Shown here: positions 1-14,235 of the stretch, piece after piece
Position numbering within the stretch: position 1 is the first letter of the stretch
How the letters are laid out: the number at the start of each line of letters is the position of its first letter
Source: Piliocolobus tephrosceles
Lineage: Eukaryota; Chordata; Mammalia; Primates; Cercopithecidae
Assembly: GCF_002776525.5 (NCBI RefSeq)
Contig: NC_045441.1
Span: 90,295,298-90,359,297 of the forward strand
Length of the DNA stretch: 64,000 bases
Direction: 5' to 3'
Position numbers and translations under genes: made by a program
The notes under the pieces: generated by a model
What the model was told of the DNA's origin: nothing
The model's input: only the letters and a program-made list of their open reading frames with translations
The model's database searches: none

Positions 1-155
1 CAGTTACTTGGGAGGCTGAGGCAAGAGAATGGCTTGAACCCAGGAGGTGGAGGTTGCAGTGAACCGAGATCGCGCCACTGCGTTCCAGCCTGGGTGACAG
101 AGCGAGTCTCTCTCTCTCTCTCTCTCTCTCAACAAAAAAATAAATCTAAAAGCTT
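1..155 (+). mobile_element. Alu, 3' part, cut by window start
   Basis: Alu right-arm sequence (cttgggaggctgaggc, gaacccaggaggtggagg, ccagcctgggtgacagagcg). The usual A-tail start is replaced by a (TC)12 run at 107-130, followed by an A-rich tail. Confidence 0.95.
107..130. repeat. (TC)12 microsatellite in Alu tail
   Basis: Twelve TC units inside the 3' end of the first Alu. Confidence 0.95.
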
Positions 156-2268
156 ATTTTCATTGTAATAGTGAAATTTCCAAATTTGAGTTAGTGTTAA
201 CTCCTCTTCCCTACCATAAAGAAGAGCTAATGGAAGCTTTCAGTGGAGGCTGGGCATTTAATAGCTGCTGTTTGAATTTTACCCGAAGTAGGGAGAAGCA
301 GACAGGAAGGGAAGAACAAGGATGGTTGGTTGTTACCTGTCTGGATAACTTAGGGCAGGGCTGGGTAGATGGTAGGCCTCGTAGATGGTTTATGCTGACT
401 CTTTTTTTGGAATTCTGTTTTTCTCTGGTTCCTTTGACCCAGGCAACACACATCTGTTGTATGTGAAAACTTCCTGCCCATTCCTTCCATGGCCCTGGGA
501 ACATTTTGGATTTGCTCCCCAGAACTACCTGGGGTACTATAGGAGAATGATGGAATCTTACATGCTTCATGCCAGCCTTAGCAGATACCACTAAGTCAGC
601 CAAAATCAGGGCATAAAATGTTGGATAGTTTTTAATGTTTTACTTTGTATCTCTTATACTGTATTTCATTACAAATTTATTTCATGTTGTATATTTGGCC
701 AAATACGTAAGAAAAAGCCAGTGGAAGTTCTGCTGTTCTTAGGAGAGCCTCATGGAGGACATTCAGTGAGTTAAGAGTACTTGAAGTTTTTGAGAATCTA
801 TGCTAGCATATATAGTTAATCTTGGTATTGAATCCAAGCTTTCTGTCTAATTAGGAGAACAATGCCCACATGCAGATCACATAAATCCCAGCACACTGTC
901 TAGTGTGTGCACATAAGTCAAAAAGGAATATCATATCATATATTTTTCCACAGGTACTTCTCAGAGCTGATATTTCTCAGTGCCTTTTCTTAAGAAGAAG
1001 CTCAAGTATTTTACAACAATACTAGATTTTCTTCATGTCCATTTGGTTTTCACAGTTACCTAGGCACAATGTATAAAGAAAATATTGTGTTTTTTTAGTC
1101 TCTTATGGAATAAGAATATTCAGGGATTTGTTAAAAATTCAGTTATTCTTTATTTTTTCTTACTGTTTAGTAGGGAATTCAAATAAAAATTTACTGTTTA
1201 AAAAAAAAATTCAAAGGAAAGCCAGAGGGAAGACATGAAAAAGAATGTGTGCAAAATTCAGTGCCTCTAAATTGACAGCTAGAAATCAGAAGTGTACTTG
1301 GCTAGCATTTATGATGGATATAACAAATGACAGGCCATTCAAAGGTTGAAGAGAGATAATCTTAAATTAAAATAGCTTCCAAAACAGACTGACAGTACTG
1401 TTCACAGCAAATTAGAAAGGGATTGACAACTGGGAGAAAAAATGGAGGTCTGGAATTTGAGATGAGGATATTTTAATCATTTGGCATTTGACTTCGTGGA
1501 TAAAATCTTACTTGATTTCTCCCTAGAGGTAGAAAGGCATTTAAAAGATATTTCTAAAATTTTATTAAAACGACAAAGATTTTAAATGGACTATAAAGAT
1601 TTCATGTTTATTTTGTCTCAAAATTCAGACTTTAAAACTACTAGGTTATGAGATAGACAAATATTCAGATTGGATTTAGTCAACATTTGTCATTAGATCA
1701 AATGAAGTTATATGTAAATTTTAGTTTAATGAATAATGTTATTTTAAAAAACTACCTAAGAGTATTATAAAATAGTACTGAAGGTCTTGCTAATATTGTT
1801 TCAGTCTTCTGAAAAGGTGGTTCTGTTTTTGCTTGCTCCTTTCAAGTGACAGTAATTGGAACGTGTGGATGTTCACATAGGCGTCATGGACACTGGGGCC
1901 TGTTAGTATCTTGTATTCACCTAGACTGCCATGTGATTGAAGAAGTGTGCCATTACTACACTTCTAAGTCTGTGAAGATCAGTTATTGTTTCTATATTTT
2001 CTTATTAATCACCATCCTTCATATGGAAATACGTTGGCAGTGACTAAGCCACTCTGAGTATAGAGCAGAAGTCCCCAGATGAGTCATACAGGTAGTTGGT
2101 GGAAGGCTTCATTGTATGGAGATAGTATTATTTATACTCAAAATGGCTCCTCTATTTAATCTACACCTTTTGTAAGTCACAGGAATGTTTTGACCTGGAG
2201 GAGAACATCTTAATTCCGGAATAATTTAATTTGTGACTGTCGTGAATTTTCAGCTCAACCTCAAAGCT

Positions 2269-2293
2269 AAAAAAAAAAAAAAAAAAAAAAAAA
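2269..2293. repeat. A25 homopolymer
   Basis: A pure A run that is not clearly attached to a recognisable retroelement. Confidence 0.9.
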
Positions 2294-4025
2294 CTGGTTT
2301 GATTAATTTTCTAGGATATACAACCAAAATTTTCTCATTTGTAATAGAAGGGTAAATGGACAAAATTGATTATCCTCTGTATTTTGTCATTCATTAGTAA
2401 CAGTTTGTGTATTCTCAAATTAAACTAAGTTTTAAATTATATAAAATCATTTTCTCTTAGTATTTTAAATGAGAATAAGATTGACACAATAATTTTGCAT
2501 ATATGCTATTTCTGGTATTTTAACCTTACAATTCTCTTTTGAAATTACCTTCAGTATCAATTTTTTAGTCTAGGGAAAATAGTAGTTACGATATTTTAAA
2601 AAGAATAAGACAGTGTTTTTCATCGGACTTAATTCTAGAGGAGTTATAGCTGTTTGAAAAATAAGATAATTCCTGAAGGGTCCAAAATATTTGTCATCAA
2701 TTTCAAGTATAATTCAAAATAAGGATTTCCGAGAATATTTTGAGAAATAGAATCTTCCCTCTAATGTCCAGATGGTGTAATTGAAAGGCAGTCATCTATA
2801 ATTTTAAAAGACCATGCAAGTGTTATATACAATCATTTTAGTGAAGAATACTATTGATATATTGTAGTCTGCCAAATCAATATTCATATCACTTCAATTA
2901 CAACATGTTTTCTTAAATCATGTCGTACTGTTAAAATTTTCGCACAGGAGTTCACAATTACCCAATTAGTTGATTATCTCATACTTACTTTTTAAAGGAT
3001 GTTATGGGTTGCTTTTGAAGATTCCTCAAAGGCTTTTCAAAGTAGAAAAATTAGGGAAGAAGTAATATAGTGTGAATTGGATAGCCTTTTTAAGAATAAG
3101 TGGAATGGTTCCAAAAATAAAGGGCAAGAAATAAAATTTTCGAACTATAAAAGGAACACGGTGATATTCAGTGAACATTCAAATAAACAGTGCTTCAGCA
3201 AAAATAGTATGACAAAGTTTTCTTTCATAAGATTATACTATTTATAATAATACCTCAAAGGACTGTAATGAGGATTAAAGGAAAACATGTATGAGGGGAC
3301 TAGATCACTCTTAGATGACTGTTAAACCAAAATCAATCTAATTTATCAGTATTCTTCATTTTCATAAGAAACCTTAAGTATAAATTATTTTGATTAGTCT
3401 GTGTGATGAGAAGGTTGTCATATACTATTAAAACAAGTTCTTGAACATGGAATTGTGTATCTATAAACATCCTCTTTTCATTCATTCATTAAATTTAAAT
3501 CAGTATTAAAATGACTGAAAACATGAATTATACAATTAATTAAATTTACTCAAATGCAAATTAATTTAATTATATTAATTAGATTCTTGGTTCTTTTAGC
3601 ACAAATATTACAGTATTCTAGGTAGCTTGTGAATATAAATTTTAGTAGCTGATTTTGAGATGGGTTATATTTTAATGAATAGACTAAATCTGAAAATTTG
3701 AATATGAAATTATTCACTTCGATGGCCTTCAACTTATTCATATGCAGCCTCCCTCTGTGTATAATAAAGTATATATTTTTGAGTTTATAGTATGTTTAAT
3801 ATTTAAAGTTAAGTTTACTAAAATACTATAATAAAACTATCATTTTGCCACAATAAAGCCAGTTCTTATGGATCAGTAAAATTAACTGTACATATTCGGG
3901 TTGGGGAGTTAAATATATTTTACTCATAGGGCATTAAATATACTGTTTTTAGCTTTCTCAGAAAGGATGTGCTGAGATTAAAACTGACTTCTATTTTTAT
4001 GCATTCTATCAAAATCTGAAATATG

Positions 4026-4050
4026 TATATACACATACATACATACATAA
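4026..4050. repeat. short (TACA)n microsatellite
   Basis: tatacacatacatacataca pattern. Confidence 0.8.
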
Positions 4051-4404
4051 ACGCACCCAAAGGTTTATTTGGCAAGCATCTAATTCTATAACTGGCATTA
4101 ACTTGTACAAATAATAAGAAAAAATCAAAATGTAAATTTGAGTAACTGGTACTCATTTGTCTTATCACATATTATAGTATTTTGGTAAACTAGGTATTAA
4201 GAATTATGTACAAAATTAGCCATTATGACTCTATGTAACAAAATACCACAACCGCAGTGTTATAATATTCCTTTTTCTGTCTTTCATGACTTTCAACACA
4301 TAACCTTTTCTTCTCTCTTAATTAGACCTTTTGCTTCGTTTAGAAAAATATGGGTAATTCCAAAAACATTCCAGACTTTCTGTTTTTTTGTTAGATTATG
4401 CCTT

Positions 4405-4683
4405 AATTTTTGAAACGGAGCCTGGTTCTGTCACCCAGGCTGGAGTGCAGTAGCTCACTGCAACCTCCACCTCCTGGTTCACGGGATTCTTTTCCCTTAG
4501 CCTCCTGAGTAGCTGGGATTACAGGCATCTGCCACCAGGCCCAGCTAATTTTTGTATTTTTAGTAGAGATGGGGTTTCACCATGTTGGCCAGGCTGGTCT
4601 CGAACTCATGCCCTCAAGTGATTCTCCCACCTCAGCCTCCCAAAGTGCTGGGATTACAAGCATGAGCCCACGCACCTGGCCAA
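4405..4683 (-). mobile_element. Alu, antisense, near full length
   Basis: Reverse-complement Alu reading tctgtcacccaggctggagt through ctaatttttgtatttttagt and ccaaagtgctgggattacaa. Several mismatches suggest an AluJ or old AluS copy. The short plus-strand frame here is an Alu frame. Confidence 0.95.
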
Positions 4684-5189
4684 GTTGTTCCTCCTTTGTT
4701 CATCCACATAAATCATTATTAAAAGTCATGGACTTTCCAGTATGTAGGTTATGTCTGTAATGAAGTTAAAAATAATCATTTCATAATACATCTTAGTGTT
4801 TTGTGCTGTGACAAGAGTTAGCAGATATTTCATTTTCCAAAGGAATCTGAATCTCTCCTTTAGACACATAAGATTATGCACCCTTTCTAACCTGCCGCAG
4901 AGTGGTAATACGTGGTTGGCGTTTTTCCACTGGTTATAGGTGCAAATGATATGTATGACTTTCAAGCTGGTGGATTTAATTGCCAGCACAGGGCCTTCTG
5001 GAACTCTTTCTGCCCCACTCCCGTATAGACAGAACCTCCATCAGTCTAAGTTCCTTTGTTGAATGAAAACATACTGCAGAGACTTCCCCATTTTCCATAC
5101 CTGAATTCCACCAGCAACAAGCAACAGGTTGTAGGATGAGTGAAAAATTATAACAAACCAACTACTTTGATGTTTTTACCGACTTAATT

Positions 5190-5229
5190 TATATATGTAT
5201 GTGTATATATATGTATGCATATATATATC
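5190..5229. repeat. TA/TG-rich microsatellite
   Basis: atatatgtatgtgtatatat followed by more TA/TG units. Confidence 0.85.
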
Positions 5230-7564
5230 AAATCACACAACAAATATGATATTTTCACTTAAATCTTCCTGCAATATTACTCATTTACTTATCTTTCTGC
5301 CATCCTATTTATAAAATTACTAACGAATTGGTTTAAATCTGGCTTCCTCTGCTTCTTGGGACTTTTTTTCCCAAAAATGTTTAAAAATCAAAATTTTTAT
5401 CTAAAAGTTTTATCTCTAAAATAAATTTTAAAGCTTAATTTTTTCAAGTCTTAAAACCATTCGCAATCAGATTTTCAGGAGCTGCAGAGTAGCTGTTACT
5501 TCCCTTCTCTTATTTTCAATCTTCTATCCTTTTTCTCTTTAATCCAGATTTTAAAACAGTGACAGGTTAGGGAAAACAAAAACCCGCAGCTTACTCTCTT
5601 AGGAGGTTTGGAGGAGAAATTGATTTTAGGCTCTAATAGTTTTAAGTCTACATTTTTGTTCATTACCATGTTCACAGATGAACGTATTACATGAATACAT
5701 AAATCTTATGTGCTGAAATAATATCTCCAATTTATTATATAAACCTCAAAATCTATGACCCACAGTATGTAATGCTAACCTTTCCTACTGATACAATTAC
5801 ACCACTTAATTTATGACAAAAATAATTGAACTAACGTGTACTATATAATCATAGGTTAGAGGTCAAAATCAAATTAAGAGATTTGAATTTAACTTGAATT
5901 GGTAGGTTGTGGTGAAAAAAGGACAGAAGCATATTTAAACTATCAGTAAAATGAGACATTTTTGCATTATAAGAGACTATGTATCATGTTATAATACCAT
6001 TACTGCAACTATTGCATTGCTATACCCACCTTAATTGAATTTATTATTAAGATCACAAAGGATAAAACCTAAATGGAAATTGAAAATAAATTAGAGGCTA
6101 TCAATGGACTAAATGTGACTATTATGTGCCTTGCTGATTTTCAATTTATCAAGAAAGTATACTTAAAAATATATTGGAAATTTTACTTTGGAACTTTTAG
6201 ATTTTCATTTGTTTTATTCCATCTGTCATGTAATATTTTACTGGCGTTCATTTGTTGAATTTCTAGGTAAATAATGTAGAAGGTATTTGTCACCTATCAT
6301 CATCTGTGTGCCCCCTTAAGACTTTGGCCATGCCAAATATAGACCTTCTGCTATATTATAATATTAATGATAATATTGGAGACTTTGGTACGGGAATGTT
6401 GGAAAGTCTGTTCTAACCAATACCCACTTGGTTCCAAACTTAAAATTCTGTTGGTAATATACAGTTGGTACACGTGCAGAGTTGTTTTCTTCTTTAGATT
6501 TTCATTTTATGTTAGTGTATGGTGACTACAAATTTAATCTACTTATATAATATCTTATTTATATAAGAATCCTCCAGGATAAAAGTCTATAAAGGAATAT
6601 GACATTTACACATTTGGCAGATCTGTATCTATATTTGTGTTTGGTATAAATAGTAAGTTCTAGATTTCAACATGAAATATTGCCAAATATTCTAATTCTA
6701 TTATATTTCAAAGAGTTTATCCACAAAATTATGGTCTTACTATGATTTGTACATTTCAAAAATTTGTACAATTAAACATTTCTAAGCTCTACTTAGAAAA
6801 TAGCATTAAAGCATTTGCCAGAAAAAAAAAAGTTAAAAAGTTCAGGAAATCAATCTTGGTCTAAAATATACCTTTGTGGGTAACATTCTCAAAATTGAAA
6901 TATTTAGAACACCATTTTAAATCTTCTAGTAAATCTCTATTTTACTTGGCATAAATACATATGTTTGTACACTTCATATATGTGTATGTTTCATGCTTAG
7001 AAATCTTTCCAGCAAGCTGTGCATTGATTCAAATTCCAGATAAAAGTTTCTTAAGCCAGGAAATAAGTACACTTTGATAGTCTATATTTTGATGTTGATA
7101 GCATTTATTTCAACTTATTCTGAACAAATTGAAAGAAGGAAGTTGTTTAGAAATGGACATAAAAAATAGCATCCAGGGGTTTCAGGGAAGTTTTCATTTT
7201 AATGAACACATCTTTATGCTCTAAAACACTAATAATAACTGTGAATGATTTATTATATTTTATTAAAGGATGTGAATTCTAGATAAAAATTGGATTTTTG
7301 ATTTAAAATAAAAAAAAAACCTTTCTATAAAGTAAGAAGACATTTCAAGAAGTAGAAAGATCGCCATACTCTTGGATTCAAGAAAATACATTTGCATTAA
7401 GGGAAAGCCCCTTTGAGACTAACACAAATAGTAAATTCAATCTCATTGCATTTGGAATCTCTAAAAGCCTGAAAAATTCGCTTTTCTGTCCTCACACAAC
7501 AAAAAATTAAGTTTTTTCAGTGTGTAGAAGATGTATCAGAACTAAATATTTTTTTCCTTTGAAA

Positions 7565-7763
7565 TTTTTTTTCTCATTTTTAGGTTCCAGGGTACATGTG
7601 CAGGATGCACAGATTTGTTACATAGGTATACATGCAACCCACCACCTTGGTATTAAGCCCACTATGCATTACTTATTATTCTTAATGCTCTCCCTCCGCC
7701 TACCCCTACCTCCTGACAGGCCTCAGTGTGTGTTGTTCCCCTCCCTGTGTCCATGTAGAACTA
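7565..7763 (-). mobile_element. L1 3' end, antisense
   Basis: A T-rich start followed by aggttccagggtacatgtgc, tttgttacataggtatacat and tgttcccctccctgtgtcca matches the reverse complement of the L1 3' untranslated end. It is 5'-truncated at about 200 bp. Mismatch level suggests an older L1PA/L1PB copy. Confidence 0.85.
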
Positions 7764-9194
7764 CTTTTTTAAATAACGTAAATGTCATTAATTATACATT
7801 TAGTAAGTATACATCAGTTTAAATAGAGAACAGAATAATAGAATCTAGTTCCTACAGTGATTCACACACACACTCCTACCTTCCTGTTTAAGAAGGTATT
7901 GCTACCTGTTTTAGAGTATGTAATTTTAAAAATAGAAAAATATACAAATGAACATATTAAACAGTAAAAAAAATGTACAGGCTTCTGATTTTAACTACAA
8001 ATTGTTAGAAGTGTCACATCTAGGAATAGTGAATGGAAGGAAAAAATTGAAGACCAATGCTTCAGTAGAATGAATATAAGAGATTTTCAACTGGATCAGA
8101 CAAATGAAAAGGCTTTGCTACAGATTTATTTTGAAAGGGCAGTGAAACTGACAAATAATGTGAAAGATCTTGGCTTCAGTCAGTTTGATACAGAATGCAA
8201 ACTGACAAAGTAAAGGATTCTTTTAAAAACATGAGTAAGATTAACATGAAGGCAAATGTGTTTTGGGAAAAACGTTGGTAAAATTCATTTCAGTGTAACA
8301 TGAATGTTTACATCAGAATAACTACTAGTTTAAAATTAAACTGAGTTTATTCTTAAAGTGTCTAATTTTGTGTTTTGAGAAAAATGCCTTTTGGTGTTAT
8401 ATCTTACTGAAAAGTCATTTATAGTTTTATTTTCGAGGATTAAAAATCTGATATGTTTCTAAGTAATTAAATCTTGTCAGACCAGCCTTCTAATGATGAT
8501 GGTTGGCCTGCATGCATTGATTTCTGATGCAGTTTTAAATCATTTCAAAAAGCCAGAGGTGCAAGTGAATTGCAGAAGAGTCATGCAGTGATGGTGAGGA
8601 GAGTATGTTCAGCAATTTGAAGTGTCTTTATAATACATATACGACTCCTGTGGTAGAACTTTATGGCCTTATAAGACCGTGTAATCATCAAGCCTCAGTC
8701 TCTTGAGGTTTTCTGTAAGTGTAAAAGCACAGCAGATTACCTCATCATTCTAAAGGAGGCAGCAGGGAAGTTGCTTATTCTCCAAGTGCACAGCGAGCAT
8801 TAGTCAAAGTGCTGTACAGATAAGATATGCAGGCATTCTATCCCTGGGTACTTGATTTATATCAATAACAATTTTGAAAAAGGCAAAATCCAAAAATAAT
8901 GCTTTAAAAAATAATGGGTTTTTATTGGTTTCAGCATCCTTCATATTATCTGTTCTTGATAGACTGAGTTTTATATAGATACATGGAATTTATAATCAGT
9001 ACATTTATTTTAATGCAAATGCAACAACCATATTTGAAAAGCACATTTTGCCATTTTAGTTCAATGAAAACAATGTTAAAGTGTCCCAGTCCACTGATTA
9101 CTTTTTAATGGGAAATTATGTTTTTGTTCGTGAGAGTTAGGTCCACATTTCTTCCTTTTAGCAACTTCTATCTGATTCCCGTTGCTTGCTTTAT

Positions 9195-9508
9195 TTTTAT
9201 TTTTATTTTTTGGATGAAGTTTTGCTCTGTCACCCAGGCTGGAGAGCAGTGGCGCAATCTCGGCTCACTGCAACCTCAGCTCACTGCAACCACTGCCTCA
9301 TGAGTTCAAACGATTCTCCTGCCTCAGCCTCCCAAGTAGCTGGGACTACAGGCGCGTGCCACCATGCCCAACTAATTTTTGTATTTTTAGTAGAGATGGG
9401 ATTTCACCATGTTGTCCAGGCTGGTCTTGAACTCCTGACCTCAAGTGATGTGCTTGCCTGGGCCTCGCAAAGTGTTGGGATTACAGGCGTGAGCCACTGG
9501 ACCCGGCC
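9195..9508 (-). mobile_element. Alu, antisense, full length
   Basis: Reverse-complement Alu from ttttgctctgtcacccaggc to ggcgtgagccactggacccg, including the A-box/B-box region. A small internal duplication (ctcactgcaacctcagctcactgcaacc) is visible near 9262-9290. Open frames across it are Alu-encoded. Confidence 0.95.
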
Positions 9509-9739
9509 TTGCTTGCCTCTTTAACCTGAGGGTTCATAGACATTTGTGGTGTCATTTTAGTGATAATTTTAGTCAATCAATAATTTGAATTGTCACTGAA
9601 ACACGATTCCCAAATCTGATTCTTTCATATAAGCTTCATGGCTAAAATGCAGATTGACTACTCTAATTGCCTTTTTTTAAACAATGCAGTTTAATGGATA
9701 TCTCAGAGGCACCTCACATTGAATGTATCACTGTTGTCC

Positions 9740-11270
9740 CCAAGTGCACCTCTCATCCAATGTTCATATCTTTGTTAATAACACTAAGAACCCAACCCAG
9801 AAAACCAGGCTTCCTGTTTTCTCCTTTCCCACATTTGTTACCGTGGCCTGCAGATTTTTTCTCAACATCTTTTTAATCTCTTTCCACTCTCTATATCCAC
9901 CACCACTGTTTCAGTTCAGAATGGTATTCCTCCTCACCAGTCTGACTGTACCTGCTTTCTCTCTTCTCTTTTCATATCTGGCTGACTTTTGCAGATATGA
10001 TTATTTCACACTTCAGCTTATTATGGCCCTCCATAGTTCTCAGATTATTTTAAGTTTAGTACTCCTAGATTATTATAATCATGTGTCTCTAATAACATCC
10101 CTGTAATTGCCCCACATTGCTCATCCATTCAGTCACTTTCAGTAATGTTCAACTCCCAGAATGCCCTATGTCTATTTCTGCCTGTGTGCCCTGTACAGCG
10201 AGTTCACTGAATCAGGCATGTGGTCCTTCTACTGCCTCTCTGCCCTTTCTTTTAAACTGCTTATCACCTGTTTCAGAAAATCTTCTGTGACCACTACTTC
10301 TACCCTGCCTCTCAAAACCTTTGCTTAGTTTCTGATAGGCAGGTGTTATTCATAGGGTCTGTTATACAAAGCAAAATTTGATTTAGATGCTTTATCTATG
10401 TGTCTTCTCAATTAGACTCAAAGTGTCTTCAAAAATAGTGATCACAATTTATTTGAAATTGAATTTTAAGAGCCTCATGAAGAATTATTAAATAGTGATT
10501 AAAAAATGATTAAATATGATGCTAGAGTTACATCTTTTTCTTTCTAGGATATATCAATTATAGTAAAAAAATTAAAACCATTTATAATCTGTCACAATAC
10601 TCTTGTGCCATCTGTATCTGTTTGGATGTTTTGTTATTGCAGGATATTTTGATATTGAGAGTTTGTCCTTGAAATATCACACTAGATCATAATACCATCA
10701 TGTCGATATCTAGGTATTTCCTATTTGTCAGTATCATTGTGTCTACTGGTTTATTAAAATGCTTTATATTAATATTTCCATGGCTAGTTGTCTTTAAAAT
10801 ACCAGTTTAAAATACAATTCTTCAAAGAGGATACTCCTGACAACTTGATCTACAGTAGCCACTTAGTCAATCTCCATGGCATCTCCAGATTTAATTCTTT
10901 AAAGAGCAGTTATGATCTTCTTATTTATATGTTTATTGTGTTTCTCTTCCAGTAGAGTGTTAGAAGTCCTGTCTGTCTCAATAGGCCCTGGAGCTTGAGT
11001 ATAGGAGTCTGCAAACTATCGCCCATTGCCTGTTTTTATAAATACAGTTTTACAGGAACACAGCCACACCCATTTGTTTATGTGTTGTCTAAGGAAGTTT
11101 TTGTGCTACTGCTGTAAAGTGAATTGTGACAGAGACCATGTGGACCGTAGACCTAAAATATTTATCACCTGGTTCTTTAAGAAAAAGTGTGCCTATTCTC
11201 CTGCCCAAGAGCTTGGAATGGTGCCAGACACATAATAGGTGTTTAGTAAATATTTGTTGGATGAATGTAT
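9740..11270 (+). mobile_element. L2 LINE 3' portion, sense, interrupted at 11005-11193
   Basis: The stretch has the character of a decayed L2 3' end: pyrimidine-rich text with tgtgaccactacttctaccc, then ttccagtagagtgttagaag, and it ends tggtgccagacacataatag through aatatttgttggatgaatg, the typical L2 terminus. A hAT-like element sits inside it, so the L2 is the older of the two. Confidence 0.7.
11005..11193 (+). mobile_element. hAT-type DNA transposon fossil inserted in L2
   Basis: gtctgcaaactatcgcccat, tacaggaacacagccacacc, gacagagaccatgtggaccg and aagaaaaagtgtgcc match a common mammalian non-autonomous element whose full copies start with a gtctgcaaactacggcccg-type end. The family name was not resolved. 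It splits the surrounding L2. Confidence 0.6.
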
Positions 11271-11679
11271 GATAGAAATGGGATGATTAGAAAATGAAGC
11301 ACAGACATTGGGGAATACTTAACAAGAAGCTTCATAGTCATATTCACTGACCTAAAGGTTTTATCTAAAAATTGGGCCAGTATTTACACCAGGCTCTTCA
11401 GAACATCTCCATTAAAGGGGTGGTTTTATCACAGAACTTGAAGTGAAACTAAAAACAGGATTAAATGAATGGATGAAATTACTCTGATTCAGATGATACC
11501 CATCCATCATCTATCATTGTTGGTTGAAGGAAAGAAAAGGAAATGTTGTACCATTTGTACTTGGTCAGATATGATGTGGCACCAATGAATGAAAGGTAAT
11601 GAATGAATGGGAAAATTATTACCTTTCACTGAAAATTGCTTCCAACTTAAAATTATCTAACATAGAGGTACAGTTCATA

Positions 11680-12560
11680 TATTCACATACTCTTTCATTC
11701 ATTAACAAATAGATATTGTTAGTAAGTACCAAAACATACTAGTTATTACTGTTTATGGCATGCCTGTTATACATTAAATATAGTGTGTTTTAATTTTCGT
11801 AACCCTAGCTATTATACATAATGTTTTATCCACCTCTTTCCTGAAAAACTAGAAGTCTGTACAATTGTATAGTTTGCTCAAGGTTGTACAACTGTGCATT
11901 AAACACAGGTTTGTCACATCCCATTGCCTCTTTCACTATATTCTAGGCATCGGGAAAAATAACATGGTGCCTACCCTACCCAGTATAATAGAAGGCATAC
12001 ATATAAAGATACTGAAATGTAGGAAGTATTTTAATAGAGGAATGTAGAGAAATATAAGCAATTGGGAGTGAGTTTATACTCTGCTGGGTAAGGGGAGATG
12101 GTGTGGGGAAAATCGAGGAACACCCTGTAGAGAAGGTGATGCTGAACTGTAATAAGGGAGAAGTTTAACAAGTAGGCATAGGAAAAAAACCAGTCCAGTC
12201 AGAGGAGACAGTATACAGAATGACATTTGAGGCAGGAGTAAACTTTGCATCCTCTGAGAATGGTAAAAGTCTTATTATGGCTTGGGTTTGTTGTGTTTGA
12301 AAGAGCAGTAGGAGACGACGCTAGAAGGATGGATGGAAGCCAATCATAAAAGACCAGCTTTTATGGAGAACCAACAAATACTTTTAATTAGGGAAGACAT
12401 TTGCCAAGTAGAATATTGTGGTGGCAGTAGGAAGAATGGATGGAAGTGAGCTGGAATTAGAGACAGGGAGGGTATTTAAAGGTTACACCAAAGACCCAAG
12501 AGTATGACTAGGAACAGAAATGAGGATAGCTACACTGGCGTTAGAACCAACATGACTTGG
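11680..12560 (-). mobile_element. L2 LINE, antisense, decayed
   Basis: The segment contains attctaggcatcgggaaaaa followed by tggtgcctacccta and long purine-rich text (agagaaggtgatgctgaact, ggaagacatttgccaag). This is typical of reverse-complement L2 3' sequence. Boundaries are approximate. Confidence 0.5.
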
Positions 12561-13583
12561 TTGCTTACCTTCCTCTATTATCTTTTGTCAGATTGAAAAT
12601 TTTTAAGTCATTTTAAAAGTCTTATGGGTACATGTTTTGATCAGGTGTTGAATTAATTTTAATATTTAAAATCGTGTCAGAATAATTAGCTTTTTAAATC
12701 TCTTTGAAAAATCTAAGGTTTTATGGGATATTGAGCTATGAATGAAAATGAAAAATACATGGTTTATTAGAGAAAAAGATTCCTGTTTGTGTTAAAATGT
12801 CTGCTGAGTAATACACAAGAAAGGACTTGTAAATTTAATGTGTCAACTGTAATGAGTACATTAAAGTCTAAACAAGTCATGCTCACTATGTTGTAAGCAT
12901 CCTGAATACTGACAATATTGATTTTTTTGTGTATAGCCATCCATATATCTGTATACATAAAATATATAATGTTCTGCATGTATGTATGCATACATGCATA
13001 AATGGATAATATCTATACATGTGCAACTAGAGATAGAAGGATATTAACCTCATGTTGTCTTAGAAATAGTGCTTGAGTTCATTCATACCTTTATATATTA
13101 TGATTCGGTAAGTATTAATCTGTAGTTCAATTTCTGAAATGTGTAGTGTTTTGTTTTTTCTTTTCACTCTGAAGCAGTACATGTTTAAACCAACGGGTCA
13201 CTGTTCTTGATTATAGCAGACTTCTATATACTATGCTTCAGTGGATCTGATCTTTCCATCTTAAAATCACCAGGCAACTCTTTGTTCTAAAACTGGTTGA
13301 CACAAACCCTTGAGTACCAAGCTGTGTGTGCTTCATTGACAGTATCACCCTCGTCCCCAGGAGCCTTGTTATCCTTCTTCATCCGTATCTCATTAGTCAG
13401 TTCCAATACTTTTGATCCTTCTTTGTGAATTCAGCAGTCCAGATTTATATGGAGACACTAAATTTCTTATGCAATTGGGCAGTCTCACAGCAAAACTAAG
13501 AGATTTCCCTTATCTAATTTGGTCTGTATTTCTCAGCCAGAGTTTCTTCTCAGCATTAACAGGAGCTTGTATGTGCATAATTC

Positions 13584-13615
13584 TGTGTGTGTGTGCATGT
13601 GTATGTGTGGGTGGT
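13584..13615. repeat. (TG)n-rich microsatellite
   Basis: tgtgtgtgtgtgcatgtgta with interruptions. The short Cys/Val-rich open frames across it are artefacts of the repeat. Confidence 0.85.
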
Positions 13616-14065
13616 GTCTGTTATGCCTATTAGACCTTATATAATTTCATTTCTTTTACTAGAACTTTACTGTGACTATTCTATATTCATTACAGCATTC
13701 ATCAATGTGGTTTGCTTTCTGGAACACTGGGAATATGCCATTGTAAACATTGTTTTCTCACCAAATTATATAATATATTAAAAATCTTTTTTTCAGTTTG
13801 CCGTTGTCTTATATAGCATTGGAAATGCAAAGGTTAATAGACTATTTTCTTCATTATATTCATAGCAAAAAAAATAAGTATATTGTTGGACATTACTGGG
13901 CTTGGGGTAAGAAGGACAAGAGTTCCGTGAGGAAGAAGAAAAGACTAGGTTTTAGTCACTCATACTTGCATTGTAGGAGTCAGATCAGAATTAATCAAGA
14001 TAAATTAAAAATATATTTTAAATGCTGAGCATTAGGAGACAGAGAAAATGATGGTTAATGATGAC

Positions 14066-14235
14066 AGCAGGTAACATTTATTGTGCAATTACTAAATGAC
14101 AAGTAGTATTCTAAGTATGTATAATCTTCAAAAATGGCCCTGTGATGCAGATGCTATTATTATCCCCACTGTGCGGGTGAGGAAACTGAGGTTTAGAGAG
14201 GGTGAAATACTCTCCCAAGGTCAAGTGGTTACTTC
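14066..14235 (-). mobile_element. MIR, antisense
   Basis: tattattatccccactgtgc, gaggaaactgaggtttagag and cccaaggtcaagtgg give the antisense MIR core, preceded by a tttattgtgcaattactaa type tail. Confidence 0.75.

Noticed and set aside
194..603. Overlapping plus- and minus-strand open frames near the window start (90, 69 and 130 residues)
   Set aside because: No splice context, family resemblance or supporting motif. Expected by chance in a 64-kb window.
9186..9524. 112-residue plus-strand open frame
   Set aside because: Typical translation of antisense Alu, as at 27897-28284, 32682-32921 and 33113-33397.
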